Below are positions 26,519 through 35,229 of a stretch of 64,000 nt of DNA, piece after piece. The stretch lies in assembly GCA_035308965.1 (NCBI GenBank), contig DATGFN010000025.1, forward strand, positions 116,846 through 180,845, read 5' to 3'. The notes under the pieces are model-generated. The model was not told where the DNA came from. It searched no databases and saw nothing but the letters and a program-made list of their open reading frames with translations. The first letter of the stretch is position 1, and every line of letters starts with the position of its first letter. The DNA is from DASYXZ01 sp035308965. GTDB taxonomy: Bacteria; Acidobacteriota; Terriglobia; UBA7540. The translations under genes were made by a program, and so were the position numbers.

Positions 26519-28363
26519 TTGAGCCGCAAAGCCTATCAGCGCGAAATCGGCGTGGTCGTGACAGCGCTTTTGTGGTGCGCCGTCCCCGCCATGGCGCAGG
26601 TCCAAGTGGGGGAGGATTTGTCGCTGAATCTCTCCGGAAGCGTCTCAGCCGGTTACGCGGCAGGCTACGACAACGAAGGCTCAACCGGCCATGGGATCAC
26701 TTTCGGAGGCAACGGCGTTTTGAATGGATCGTATTACAGCCCTTCCTTTTTCTCCTTCAGCGTTTCGCCTTTTGATAATCAGTCCAGGAATAACTCGACG
26801 TATCAATCCATTTCAAACAGCACAGGCGTCACCGCCAGCGCCAGCATTTTCAGCGGGAGCCATTTTCCCGGTTACATCAACTTCAGCAAGGTGTACAACG
26901 GGGAGGGCAGCTATTCCATTCCTAATGTGGCCAACTACAAAACCAATGGAGACACCCAGAATTTTGGTGTGGGATGGTCGGCCAATGTTCCACATCTTCC
27001 GGCCCTCAGCGTGGGATACGAGCAAGGCAGCAGCGATTATTCGGTCTACGGCGCCAGTTCGGGGAATGTTTCCAACTTCCATTCGTTGTCCGGAAATACC
27101 GCCTACATGTTTGACGGGTTTCATCTAAGCGGCGGATTCCACTATACGAACATGGATTCAAAGTTCCCCCAACTGTTGGAAGGCAATCCCTCGTCCGATA
27201 TCCACTCGGATTCCGCGAATTATTCGTTCAACGTGAATCGAAGCTTTGGAGAACATGCCAACACCTGGGCATCGTACACGAGATATGACTATGGATATAT
27301 GTTCACGGGATCGAGCAATTCGATCACGACCGACGTGTTGACCGGTGGAGCGGCCGTGAAGCCCACGGAGAAGTTCAGTCTGCAATTCAGCGGAGATTAC
27401 GATGACAATTTGGCCGGCACTCTCTATCAGACGATTGCCGAAGCAGGGGGCCCGATTGTCAAAGCGATACCGGGCGAATCATCGCACGCCTGGGGGACGT
27501 ACGCGACGGCGCAATATACCGTGTTTCCGGGTTTATTTCTGGCAGCGAACGTAACTCACCGGGAACAACTCTTTCTGGGAACCGCTTATGGGTCGACTTC
27601 ATACGGCGGATCGGCCAATTATGGGCACAAGGTTCTGGGCGGCCAACTGGCGGCAGGAATCAATGTCACGCGAAGTTCGCTCGGCAATCCCGGACAGTCC
27701 ATGATGGGCCTGCTCAGCTCACTCAGCTATTCCCGGCGGTTCGGCACGTGGAGCCTCAATGGTTCCCTCAATTACTCCAAGGACGTTCAGACCTTTCTCA
27801 TCGCCAACTCCTCATCCGGCTACAGTTACTCCGGCACGGCGAGCCGCCGTTTCGGCAGATTGAACTGGAACGGATCGGCAAGCGGGTCAAAGAGCCTCCT
27901 GTCTTTGGCCAACGCGTCCAATACCTTTTCGCAGAGTTATTCGTCCGGACTGTCTGGCCGATGGCTTGGAGTCAGCGCGGGATATTCCAGGGCTCGCGGG
28001 GGCGGGATTTTCACCAGTGCAGGAATTACTCCCCTGCCGTCCGGAGCGCCGGTGCCGGTAATTCCAACCGCTTTTGTTTTCTATGGCGGCACGACATACA
28101 CTTTGGGCGCGGGAAGCACGCCCGTCAGAGGATTGACCATCAACGGGAATTTCTCAAGAACAATGAGCAGCACGTTGAGCGGCGAGGCGGCGTCAAACAA
28201 TCTGATGACTCAGGGCAATGCATTCGTTCAATATATGTTTCGCAAGGTCTATTTTACTTCGGGGTACAGCAGATTGCTCCAGGGCTTCAGTGCTCTTGGC
28301 GTCCCGCCCAATTTGGTAGGATCCTACTACATCGGTGTATCCAGATGGTTCAACTTCTTATAA
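26519..28363 (+). CDS. Large outer-membrane β-barrel, candidate conduit porin
   Basis: A 614-residue protein starting with TTG at 26519, supported by AAGGA about 6 nt upstream. The signal peptide is residues ~8-27 (VVVTALLWCAVPAMAQ). The rest is a regular series of amphipathic strands rich in Ser, Gly, Tyr and Asn, with aromatic girdles, enough for roughly 24-28 strands. It ends YYIGVSRWFNFL, close to a BamA recognition end. There is no CXXCH and no plug domain, so it is not a TonB receptor. Its size is near that of barrels in porin-cytochrome conduits (MtrB-like), although I see no direct sequence signature of MtrB. The context of cytochromes on both sides is the main reason for the conduit proposal. 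Confidence 0.85.
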   Translation: MSRKAYQREIGVVVTALLWCAVPAMAQVQVGEDLSLNLSGSVSAGYAAGYDNEGSTGHGITFGGNGVLNGSYYSPSFFSFSVSPFDNQSRNNSTYQSISNSTGVTASASIFSGSHFPGYINFSKVYNGEGSYSIPNVANYKTNGDTQNFGVGWSANVPHLPALSVGYEQGSSDYSVYGASSGNVSNFHSLSGNTAYMFDGFHLSGGFHYTNMDSKFPQLLEGNPSSDIHSDSANYSFNVNRSFGEHANTWASYTRYDYGYMFTGSSNSITTDVLTGGAAVKPTEKFSLQFSGDYDDNLAGTLYQTIAEAGGPIVKAIPGESSHAWGTYATAQYTVFPGLFLAANVTHREQLFLGTAYGSTSYGGSANYGHKVLGGQLAAGINVTRSSLGNPGQSMMGLLSSLSYSRRFGTWSLNGSLNYSKDVQTFLIANSSSGYSYSGTASRRFGRLNWNGSASGSKSLLSLANASNTFSQSYSSGLSGRWLGVSAGYSRARGGGIFTSAGITPLPSGAPVPVIPTAFVFYGGTTYTLGAGSTPVRGLTINGNFSRTMSSTLSGEAASNNLMTQGNAFVQYMFRKVYFTSGYSRLLQGFSALGVPPNLVGSYYIGVSRWFNFL

Positions 28364-28368
28364 AGCGC

Positions 28369-29451
28369 GTGAAGCTCGTGCAGGGTGAACGGGTTTCAGC
28401 CGGTGCGCTGGCGTTCCTGTTGTTGTGGATGCCCGCCACGGCGGCGCCGTCCAAAGGCAGAAAGCCGCATGATTCTGCCGTTCCGGTATTGCTGCTCGAT
28501 GGAGGACGCAAACTGGCATTCGAACGCAGCTTTGGCTCGGAGGGCGAGATCAGGCCACAAAAAAGATTCTGGACTCGTGTCCTCGATGTTGTCGCGGGGG
28601 AAGCCCAGACCCATTCATTGATTCGCCCCTATAGCGTCGTGACGGATTCGCGTGGCCGCATCATCGTCACCGACCCCGGAGCCGCGGGCCTCCACATTTT
28701 TGATTTCAAGCAACAAAAGTACAAGTTCATTTCCAGGCTGGACAAGAGCAAAGAACCCATGCTGGCTCCCCAGTGCGTTGCGGTGGATGCCCAGGACAAC
28801 ATTTATGTGACTGATTCGGAGTCGGGCAAGATTTTCGTATTTGATCCCAGCGGAAAGTTCCGCCGCGTCATCGGCAGTTTGAAATATGGTGAAGGTTACT
28901 TCAAACGGCCCACCGGGATTGCGGTGGATTCGGCCGCCGGGCGCATCTACGTCACCGACACGCTGCGGCATCAGGTCTTCATGCTCGACATGCAAGGCAG
29001 CGTTTTGGAGCGGATCGGCAAGAAAGGGTCGGGCCCGGGAGAGTTTAATTTTCCCACGGAATTGCGTCTGGATGGCTCGCATTTGGTGGTGGTCGACTCC
29101 ATGAACTTCCGTGTGCAGGTGCTGGACCGGTCGGGTGCGTTTCAGCACGAAATCGGGAAGATGGGCGACGTACTCGGCGCTTTTTACCGGCCCAAAGGAT
29201 TGGGCATCGACTCGGAAGGGCATTTGTACGTGGTGGACGGCTTTTCGAGCCTGGTCCAAGTTTTCAATCGTGAGGGCCAATTGCTTTATTACTTCGGAGG
29301 TAAAGGAACCGCCTTCGGAGACTTCCGCCTTCCGGTCGGCCTGTTCATCGACCGCCAAGACCGCGTTTATGTCGTCGATTCGTTTAACCGCCGCGTGCAG
29401 GCATTTCGCTACTTCGGATTGGCCAGCGCATCATCGGGAGGGGCGAAGTGA
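28369..29451 (+). CDS. NHL-repeat β-propeller protein (second of two)
   Basis: A 360-residue protein. GTG at 28369, 5 nt after the stop of the barrel gene, gives a normal signal peptide (AGALAFLLLWMPATAA); ATG at 28345 is an alternative that overlaps the barrel gene by 19 nt. The frame is open far upstream, but that part is a shadow of the barrel gene. Blades occur at about residues 85-350, with AVDAQDNIYVTD, AVDSAAGRIYVTD, GIDSEGHLYVVD and FIDRQDRVYVVD, six in all. The sequence is clearly related to the 23141-24451 product. It overlaps the following 11-12-haem cytochrome gene by 4 nt (GTGA), so the two are made together, perhaps as partners at the cell surface. Confidence 0.88.
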   Translation: MKLVQGERVSAGALAFLLLWMPATAAPSKGRKPHDSAVPVLLLDGGRKLAFERSFGSEGEIRPQKRFWTRVLDVVAGEAQTHSLIRPYSVVTDSRGRIIVTDPGAAGLHIFDFKQQKYKFISRLDKSKEPMLAPQCVAVDAQDNIYVTDSESGKIFVFDPSGKFRRVIGSLKYGEGYFKRPTGIAVDSAAGRIYVTDTLRHQVFMLDMQGSVLERIGKKGSGPGEFNFPTELRLDGSHLVVVDSMNFRVQVLDRSGAFQHEIGKMGDVLGAFYRPKGLGIDSEGHLYVVDGFSSLVQVFNREGQLLYYFGGKGTAFGDFRLPVGLFIDRQDRVYVVDSFNRRVQAFRYFGLASASSGGAK

Positions 29452-31325
29452 GAAGGGCCGCATGCATGGGCGTCCTGTTGCTGCTGATGAGCGCCAAGGT
29501 GTTTTCCCAGCAGGTCAGCAGCGATGTGCTCGGCTCGCACAATTTGGGTCCCGGCAGTACGTCGCCGGTTACGGGCGGACTGAGTGCGGCCTGCCTCTAC
29601 TGCCACGCTCCCCACTCAGGAGTTGGAGGCGCCACACCACTTTGGAATCAGACGCTGACCACCCAGACTTATACGCCCTACCAGAGTTCCACCTACAATG
29701 AGACCGGACTCCCGCAGCCGGCTCTCGGAAGCGACAGCAACCTTTGCTTGAGTTGCCATGATGGCACCATCGCTCCGGGCCAAACTGTTGCCTACGGCCG
29801 GTTCCCCATGACGGGTTCTATGAAGTCTTCGGATACCTTTGGCACGAACCTTTCAAATTCGCACCCCGTCAGTTTGGTCCTGCCCCTGAAGGATTCCTCA
29901 TATTTGATAGCCTCGCTGGTGGCGCAGGGGAAGACCGCCGACACAACCGGGGCAGTCCATCTGGTGAACGGCAACATCGAGTGCACGACCTGCCACAATG
30001 CCCATGTGGAAGCCACGGATGTAGTGGTGGGCCAGTTCCTGGTCCGCGACGGCTCGAGCGGGCAACTCTGTTTATCGTGCCATGAGCCAGGAAATCGCAT
30101 TGTCAACAACCAGATCAATTATTTGGCGGGCTGGATGAATAGCATTCACGCCACGGCGGGCAACCAAACGACCAGTCAATCTGGATCATACGTGGGCGGA
30201 TACTCGACCGTGGGGCAGAACGCCTGCGTCGCGTGCCATATGCCTCATAATGCCACGGGAGTCGCGCGACTTCTGCGAGGCGCCAACGAGAATGACTGCG
30301 CCTCCTGTCACAGTGGTGGAACCAATCTCTCGCCGGCCATCTCTAATGTATATGCTGAATTCGCAAAGACGGGGCATCCCTTTGCGACCTCAACCAATTC
30401 ACACGATGCGAGCGAGAGCGCGTTGCTGAACCAGAATCGCCACGCCACTTGTGTGGACTGCCACAATCCACATTCCACCAATCAGGTGCAAACATTTCTT
30501 CCACCGCCGGCCCTACGGGCCTCTCAGAACGGTGTCGCCGGAGTGAGTGCGTCAGACGGGGTGACGGTGGTGAATCCTTCAGTCAATCAGTATGAGAATT
30601 GCTTGCGCTGCCATGGAACCAGTACGGGGAAGGCGGTCAACCTTGTATTTGGTTATTTACCGCCGCGCGCGGTGGCGGCGGGTGATTTTCTGAATGTCAT
30701 TCCCCAGTTTTCGCAGATCAGTACCTCCAGCCACCCCGTTACTCATGTGCGCAGCAGCCCGTTTGCCCAGCCGAGCCTGCTGGCGAACATGTTGAATCTC
30801 GACGGCGGCACCCAGGGACGAAGCATGGGGACACAGATTCTCTGCACCGATTGCCACAACAGCGACGACAATCGCGAGTTTGGAGGATTGGGGCCGAATG
30901 GACCGCACGGTTCAAAATGGACTCACATCCTCGAGCGCCGTTACGAATTCAGCCAGGCTTCGGCTCCGGGACAATCAATTGCTAATCTTTACCCCAGTCC
31001 GGATCTCAGCGTGAATGGTCCTTACGCCCTTTGCGCTAAATGCCACGATCTGAGTATGGTGATGGCCAATACAAGTTTCAGCGAGCACGCGCGCCACATC
31101 AACGATGGCTTTTCCTGCTCGGCATGCCATACGGCGCATGGCATGGGAAGCACCAGTGGAACTATTTCGGGCGAAAGGCTCGTCAATTTCGACACCAATG
31201 TAGTGGCGCCGAATGGCAGCTTCCCCATCTCATATTCAAGAGCCACAAATTCCTGCACCCTCACTTGCCATAATCATCCGCATCCCCAATCTGGCGCTGC
31301 AACGATAAAAGTCGGCAGACAGTGA
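29448..31325 (+). CDS. Multihaem c-type cytochrome with 11 canonical and one CX3CH haem site
   Basis: A 625-residue protein starting GTG at 29448 within the stop of the propeller gene (GGGAGGGG upstream). The signal peptide is residues ~4-20 (CMGVLLLLMSAKVFSQ). Eleven CXXCH motifs run from CLYCH (~45) to CSACH (~560), and the last haem-like site is CTLTCH (nucleotides 31254-31271), with three residues between the cysteines. The start of the mature protein (SSDVLGSHNLGPG) and the SACLYCHAPHSG motif resemble the start of the tetrahaem protein. Large Ser/Asn/Gly-rich loops suggest an extracellular protein. It ends the cluster and is a candidate terminal reductase or surface cytochrome. Confidence 0.9.
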   Translation: MRRAACMGVLLLLMSAKVFSQQVSSDVLGSHNLGPGSTSPVTGGLSAACLYCHAPHSGVGGATPLWNQTLTTQTYTPYQSSTYNETGLPQPALGSDSNLCLSCHDGTIAPGQTVAYGRFPMTGSMKSSDTFGTNLSNSHPVSLVLPLKDSSYLIASLVAQGKTADTTGAVHLVNGNIECTTCHNAHVEATDVVVGQFLVRDGSSGQLCLSCHEPGNRIVNNQINYLAGWMNSIHATAGNQTTSQSGSYVGGYSTVGQNACVACHMPHNATGVARLLRGANENDCASCHSGGTNLSPAISNVYAEFAKTGHPFATSTNSHDASESALLNQNRHATCVDCHNPHSTNQVQTFLPPPALRASQNGVAGVSASDGVTVVNPSVNQYENCLRCHGTSTGKAVNLVFGYLPPRAVAAGDFLNVIPQFSQISTSSHPVTHVRSSPFAQPSLLANMLNLDGGTQGRSMGTQILCTDCHNSDDNREFGGLGPNGPHGSKWTHILERRYEFSQASAPGQSIANLYPSPDLSVNGPYALCAKCHDLSMVMANTSFSEHARHINDGFSCSACHTAHGMGSTSGTISGERLVNFDTNVVAPNGSFPISYSRATNSCTLTCHNHPHPQSGAATIKVGRQ

Positions 31326-31523
31326 TTGGGCTTTGGACGGCTGCGTTGGACAGCGCTCGCCCCGCGTGGAAGTGAAGCATAGATCGGAAAGGATTTTCCA
31401 GGAACGCATGTGCCAAGTTCCGTGACGTCCCCCATCACGATGCCTCGACTCTAACCTCAGGTGGCCTAAGGCGGGCCATCGCGTTCCCATCGCACAAACC
31501 TTAACGGCAGTTTGTTTTCTTCG

Positions 31524-31701
31524 GTAATGTTGTCATTTTGAATTGGATTCCTTTCGAGGCCCGCCGCAGCGGGTCATTCCCGCGAAAGCGAATCCAGTTC
31601 TCCGGTGGCGCATCTGCAAGAATTTAGTGAAATGGATTCCCGCCTTCGAGGGAATGACAGCACATCGGAGCGCCGGCATCTGGCAAATGACACCACTACC
31701 C
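31524..31701. mobile_element. MITE-like element, family A copy 1 (~178 bp)
   Basis: The left end reads GTTGTCATTTTGAATTG and the right end is the inverted form of GGGTAGTGGTGTCATTTG, so it has imperfect terminal inverted repeats. The interior holds the sequence TTTCGAGGCCCGCCGC followed by several ATTCCCGC..GGGAAT palindromes. The same ends and interior recur at 62727-62952. It carries no coding capacity and lies between the cytochrome cluster and the kinase gene. The remaining sequence of this intergenic gap (31326-31523 and 31702-31920) shows no gene. Confidence 0.7.
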
Positions 31702-31920
31702 ATTTTCCCCTGCCAATTCCATTCGAGGGTCAATCCAAGGTAACGTGATGGAAGTCACATCCAAACATAATTGGTGCCCTCCATAATACGTGGTGGGGAT
31801 GGAGGGATTGAGGGAGATAGCCTTGAGTCGCGATCGAGGGCCTCCAGGATGTAGTCTGAATTGCAATGGTTCCAAGATTGACAGTCTCGATAAGGCAGGA
31901 TACCGGGGGGCGCAATCATA

Positions 31921-33021
31921 GTGTTGAAACATATGGAAAATCCCAGCCGTCTTTTCGTGACGTTGCGGTTTAAGGCCCTGCTTCCGCTGGTGGGAGTGCT
32001 GATTGTGGGTATCTTCTTTTTTGCCGGCGTAACACTCTCCGTCAAAGAAAGCGCGCGTGAAGAGGTCATTATGGTGGCGGCTGCCGGGGCGGGCGCCATC
32101 TTTGCCGTGGTCGTCGTCGTGCTGGCCACATTGATTCAGCGCCCGCTAGTGGAGCTCCAAGAAAAAATTGCGCGGGTTCGAGAGGGAGACTTGACCGTGG
32201 CGGTGAGCTTCGCCGACCGGCAGGACGAAATGGGCGATCTGGGCCGGAACTTCAACGACACGGTGCGCCAATTGCGAGAAAGCCGGGAAGAGATCCAATT
32301 GCTGCATCGCACCCAAATGTCAAAGGCCGAGCACCTGGCAACGCTCGGCGAACTCGCGGCAGGCCTGGCCCACGAAATTCGCAACCCGCTGGCCGGGATT
32401 GCGGGCGTGATCGACGTGATTGGGCGCGACTTGCCTGAGTCCAGCGGCGGGCGCCAGGTTTTGCAAGAAGTGAAACGCGAGGTGGTACACATTGAGAGAG
32501 CGCTTTCCGATCTCCTTGCCTATGCCAGGCCAAGACCTCAGCAGATTCTACTGGCTGACCTGAACGTCACTGCAACCCTAGCTGTCGAACTGGCCCGCCA
32601 ACAAATTATGTCTCGTCCCATCCGGGTTGAGATTGAAGAATGCCCGAACCTTCCATTGGTCGAGCACGATCCGGCGCAGATTGAACAAGTGCTGCTGAAT
32701 TTGCTCTTAAACGCGATTCAGGCTACGCCGGGCCCCGGCCGTGTGATGGTGAGTCTTGGCTTCCAAAACGGCTCAGCCCTCATCGGTGTTAAGGACGAAG
32801 GGCAGGGCATCCGCGCCGAGCACCTTGCCAATTTATTTCACCCCTTCTTTTCCACCAAGAAAAAGGGGACGGGCCTTGGCCTCTCACTGGCGAAGAGCAT
32901 CGTGGATGCCCACGGAGGACGAATTGAAGTGACCAGCGTTCTGGGAAAGGGAACCGAGTTCAGTTTATGTCTGCCGCTTCGCAAACCCACAACGCAAGCC
33001 GCAGCTTTAGTGAATGGCTAA
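31921..33021 (+). CDS. Membrane-bound sensor histidine kinase, HAMP type
   Basis: A 366-residue kinase from GTG at 31921 (an ATG at 31933 is possible). Two membrane segments (about residues 17-37 and 47-68) are separated by only about ten residues, so there is no periplasmic sensor domain. A HAMP linker follows (~70-122), then HisKA with phospho-accepting H151 in LAHEIRNPLAG. The ATPase has the N-box LLLNAIQATPG, the G1 box VKDEGQGI and the G2 box GTGLGLSLAKSI. Kinases of this form pair with NtrC-family regulators, as here: the regulator starts 3 nt after this stop codon. Its signal may be sensed in or at the membrane. It follows the cytochrome cluster on the same strand. Confidence 0.9.
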   Translation: MLKHMENPSRLFVTLRFKALLPLVGVLIVGIFFFAGVTLSVKESAREEVIMVAAAGAGAIFAVVVVVLATLIQRPLVELQEKIARVREGDLTVAVSFADRQDEMGDLGRNFNDTVRQLRESREEIQLLHRTQMSKAEHLATLGELAAGLAHEIRNPLAGIAGVIDVIGRDLPESSGGRQVLQEVKREVVHIERALSDLLAYARPRPQQILLADLNVTATLAVELARQQIMSRPIRVEIEECPNLPLVEHDPAQIEQVLLNLLLNAIQATPGPGRVMVSLGFQNGSALIGVKDEGQGIRAEHLANLFHPFFSTKKKGTGLGLSLAKSIVDAHGGRIEVTSVLGKGTEFSLCLPLRKPTTQAAALVNG

Positions 33022-33024
33022 ACC

Positions 33025-34488
33025 ATGGCGCAAGGGAAAATCTTGATTGTTGACGACGAGAAACTGGTCCGCTGGTCTCTTCGGCAGAAGTGTGGAGAGT
33101 GGGGCTATGAAGTGCGGGAAGCTGAAACCGGAAGCGAAGCGTTGCGTGTGGCTCGCGACGAAGTCCCCGAGTTAATCCTGCTCGACGTTCGCCTCCCTGA
33201 TTTCGGCGGCCTTGAGGTTCTGCAATCGCTCAAGCAGGCGGACAATGACGCCGCAGTCATCATGATCACGGCCGATCCGCAGCTCGACGACGTGAAGGCT
33301 GCCATCAAAATGGGCGCTTTTGACTTCGTCGGCAAACCGCTCGATTTCGATGAGCTTCGAGTCACCATTGAGAATGCGCTGGAGGCGCGCCGGCTGCGCA
33401 CGGAAGTGGATTCGCTTCGCAGCGAGATACGCCGCCGGACGAACTACCACGAAGTGGTAATGGTTGCTCCCAAGTCGGTCGAGTTGATGAATTTCGTGCG
33501 CAAGGTCGCGGCCAGCGAAGCTACAACCATTCTGATCCAGGGTGAAAGCGGGACGGGGAAAGACCTGATCGCCAAGGTGATGCACCATCAGAGCACGCGC
33601 CAGGGCAAACCCTTTGTGGCGATCAATTGTTCCGCCATTCCAGAAACGCTGATGGAAGCTGAACTGTTCGGGCACGAGAAGGGCGCGTTTACCGATGCCA
33701 AGACGATGAAGAAGGGACTGTTTGAAGTGGGCGACGGAGGGACCGTTTTTCTCGATGAGATTGGCGAGCTCTCAACGTTCTTGCAGGCCAAATTGTTGCG
33801 GGTGGTTGAAGATCAAGTGATCCGGCGGGTGGGAGGTGTGCGCGACATCCAGGTGGATGTTCGCGTCATCGCCGCGTCCAATCGTGACCTGGAGCGCGCC
33901 GTCCGGGAAGGCGGTTTTCGGCAGGATCTCTATTACCGGCTGGCCATTATTTCCATTTTAATTCCGCCGTTGCGCGAACGAAGGGAAGACATTCTGCCAC
34001 TGATTGAATTCTTCATTCAGCTCTTCAATCGCAAATTTCGCAAGTCGGTCAAGGGGATCAGCGATGAGGCGCGCCGTTTGCTGTTGTCTTACGACTGGCC
34101 GGGTAATGTTCGGGAGCTGAAGAATGCCATTGAGCGCGCCATGATTCTTGAGGAGGAATCAGTCCTGCGGTCATCCTACATGCCCTCCGCGCTCGAACGG
34201 CCGGGTGGATGGGCGGCGCCATTGGATGATGTGCGGTCACCATCCCGTGCCGGCCAACCTCTGCCCAACGGGCGCCATCTGCCTCCCTTGATCATTCCCG
34301 AAGGCGGCACGGCACTCGAGGAGGTGGAGCGAGCTCTGGTTGAATTGGCGCTGCGCCAGGCGGATGGAAACCAGACTCGCGCCGCGCACCTGCTTGACAT
34401 CAGCCGCGATGCTCTGCGGTACAAAATGAAGAAATTCGATCTGGTTCACGCGGAAGAGATCGAACCGCCGTCCGAGACGGCGTCGTGA
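33025..34488 (+). CDS. Sigma-54-dependent NtrC-family response regulator
   Basis: A 487-residue regulator with three domains. The receiver (residues 1-120) has acidic D10/D11, phospho-acceptor D54 and K104. The AAA+ domain (~145-385) has Walker A GESGTGKD at 173-180, the sigma-54 contact loop as GAFTDA at 220-225 (a variant of GAFTGA) and Walker B GTVFLDEIGEL at 239-249. A Fis-type helix-turn-helix follows near the C-terminus (~450-480, NQTRAAHLLDISRDALRYKM). When phosphorylated by the kinase encoded immediately upstream, it would activate sigma-54 promoters. Proximity makes the cytochrome cluster a candidate target, but I found no convincing sigma-54 promoter in front of that cluster. Confidence 0.93.
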   Translation: MAQGKILIVDDEKLVRWSLRQKCGEWGYEVREAETGSEALRVARDEVPELILLDVRLPDFGGLEVLQSLKQADNDAAVIMITADPQLDDVKAAIKMGAFDFVGKPLDFDELRVTIENALEARRLRTEVDSLRSEIRRRTNYHEVVMVAPKSVELMNFVRKVAASEATTILIQGESGTGKDLIAKVMHHQSTRQGKPFVAINCSAIPETLMEAELFGHEKGAFTDAKTMKKGLFEVGDGGTVFLDEIGELSTFLQAKLLRVVEDQVIRRVGGVRDIQVDVRVIAASNRDLERAVREGGFRQDLYYRLAIISILIPPLRERREDILPLIEFFIQLFNRKFRKSVKGISDEARRLLLSYDWPGNVRELKNAIERAMILEEESVLRSSYMPSALERPGGWAAPLDDVRSPSRAGQPLPNGRHLPPLIIPEGGTALEEVERALVELALRQADGNQTRAAHLLDISRDALRYKMKKFDLVHAEEIEPPSETAS

Positions 34489-34542
34489 TGCTTCCCCCCG
34501 CATCAACACTCAATTGTTTTAAGCCGGGTAGATCTCTACGGA

Positions 34543-35211
34543 CTAGCGCGGTGTGGACGGGGCCTGCGATTTATTCTTGGCGTCCTCGATCATTTGAAGC
34601 ACGCGCGCTCTTTCGGGGTAATCAGGGTTGGTCTTCAGCAGTTTTTCCCATGCATTAACAGCGCCCGGGTAATCCTTGAGCCCGCCCGCTAATACCACAC
34701 CCAGATTAAAAAGCGATTGGGGATGAGTAGGGTTGAATGAGAGTGAGCGCCGATATTCGGCTATCGCCTTCTCGGCTTCTCCCTTGTACCAATAAGAAGT
34801 TCCCATGTCGGTCCTCACGTTAACGTCGCTTGGGCGTTGATCGAGAGCGCGCTGATAGTACTCAACGGCCTTGTTGGGGTCACGATTGTCGGAGTAGAGG
34901 TTGCCAAGCTGGACCAGAATGTCGACGTTCTTGGGATCTGCCTCCAGTGCGGCCAACAAGGGCGCCGCCATCGTGCCAACGTTGCCACCAGGAAGTTGAG
35001 GCACCTCAGCCGGCGACCCGGAAGACCCATTCTCGACAGGAGCAGCGCCGGAGGTTGAAGCCATTCCCAAGGCGGCTGGTGCCGTGGACGGACCACGCAC
35101 TACATAGCCCATCGCCAGGCCCGACAAGAGACAAACCAGGGCCAGCAAATAAACCTCACGCCTTGACCAGCTTTGTTCCTGGCTTTGTGATTGCAAACCT
35201 TTTGGCCGCAT
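34543..35211 (-). CDS. Membrane-anchored TPR protein
   Basis: A 222-residue protein with one N-terminal membrane segment (residues ~20-40, VYLLALVCLLSGLAMGYVV), a Pro/Ser/Gly-rich linker (~45-75) and three or four TPRs (~80-205: LVQLGNLYSDNRDPNKAVEYY, VRTDMGTSYWYKGEAEKAIAEY, SLFNLGVVLAGGLKDYPGAVNAW). The layout resembles the TPR part of CcmH/NrfG-like or YbgF-like proteins, but it is too general for a name. It lies 18 bp downstream of hemA on the same strand and is probably cotranscribed with it. It is convergent with the response regulator gene. Confidence 0.8.
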   Translation of the reverse strand: MRPKGLQSQSQEQSWSRREVYLLALVCLLSGLAMGYVVRGPSTAPAALGMASTSGAAPVENGSSGSPAEVPQLPGGNVGTMAAPLLAALEADPKNVDILVQLGNLYSDNRDPNKAVEYYQRALDQRPSDVNVRTDMGTSYWYKGEAEKAIAEYRRSLSFNPTHPQSLFNLGVVLAGGLKDYPGAVNAWEKLLKTNPDYPERARVLQMIEDAKNKSQAPSTPR

Positions 35212-35229
35212 TTTATTTTGCCCCTTTCT

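Noticed and set aside
27748..28344. N-terminal extension of the second NHL protein
   Set aside because: The frame continues open upstream, but it overlaps the β-barrel gene in another frame; the signal peptide begins at 28345-28369.
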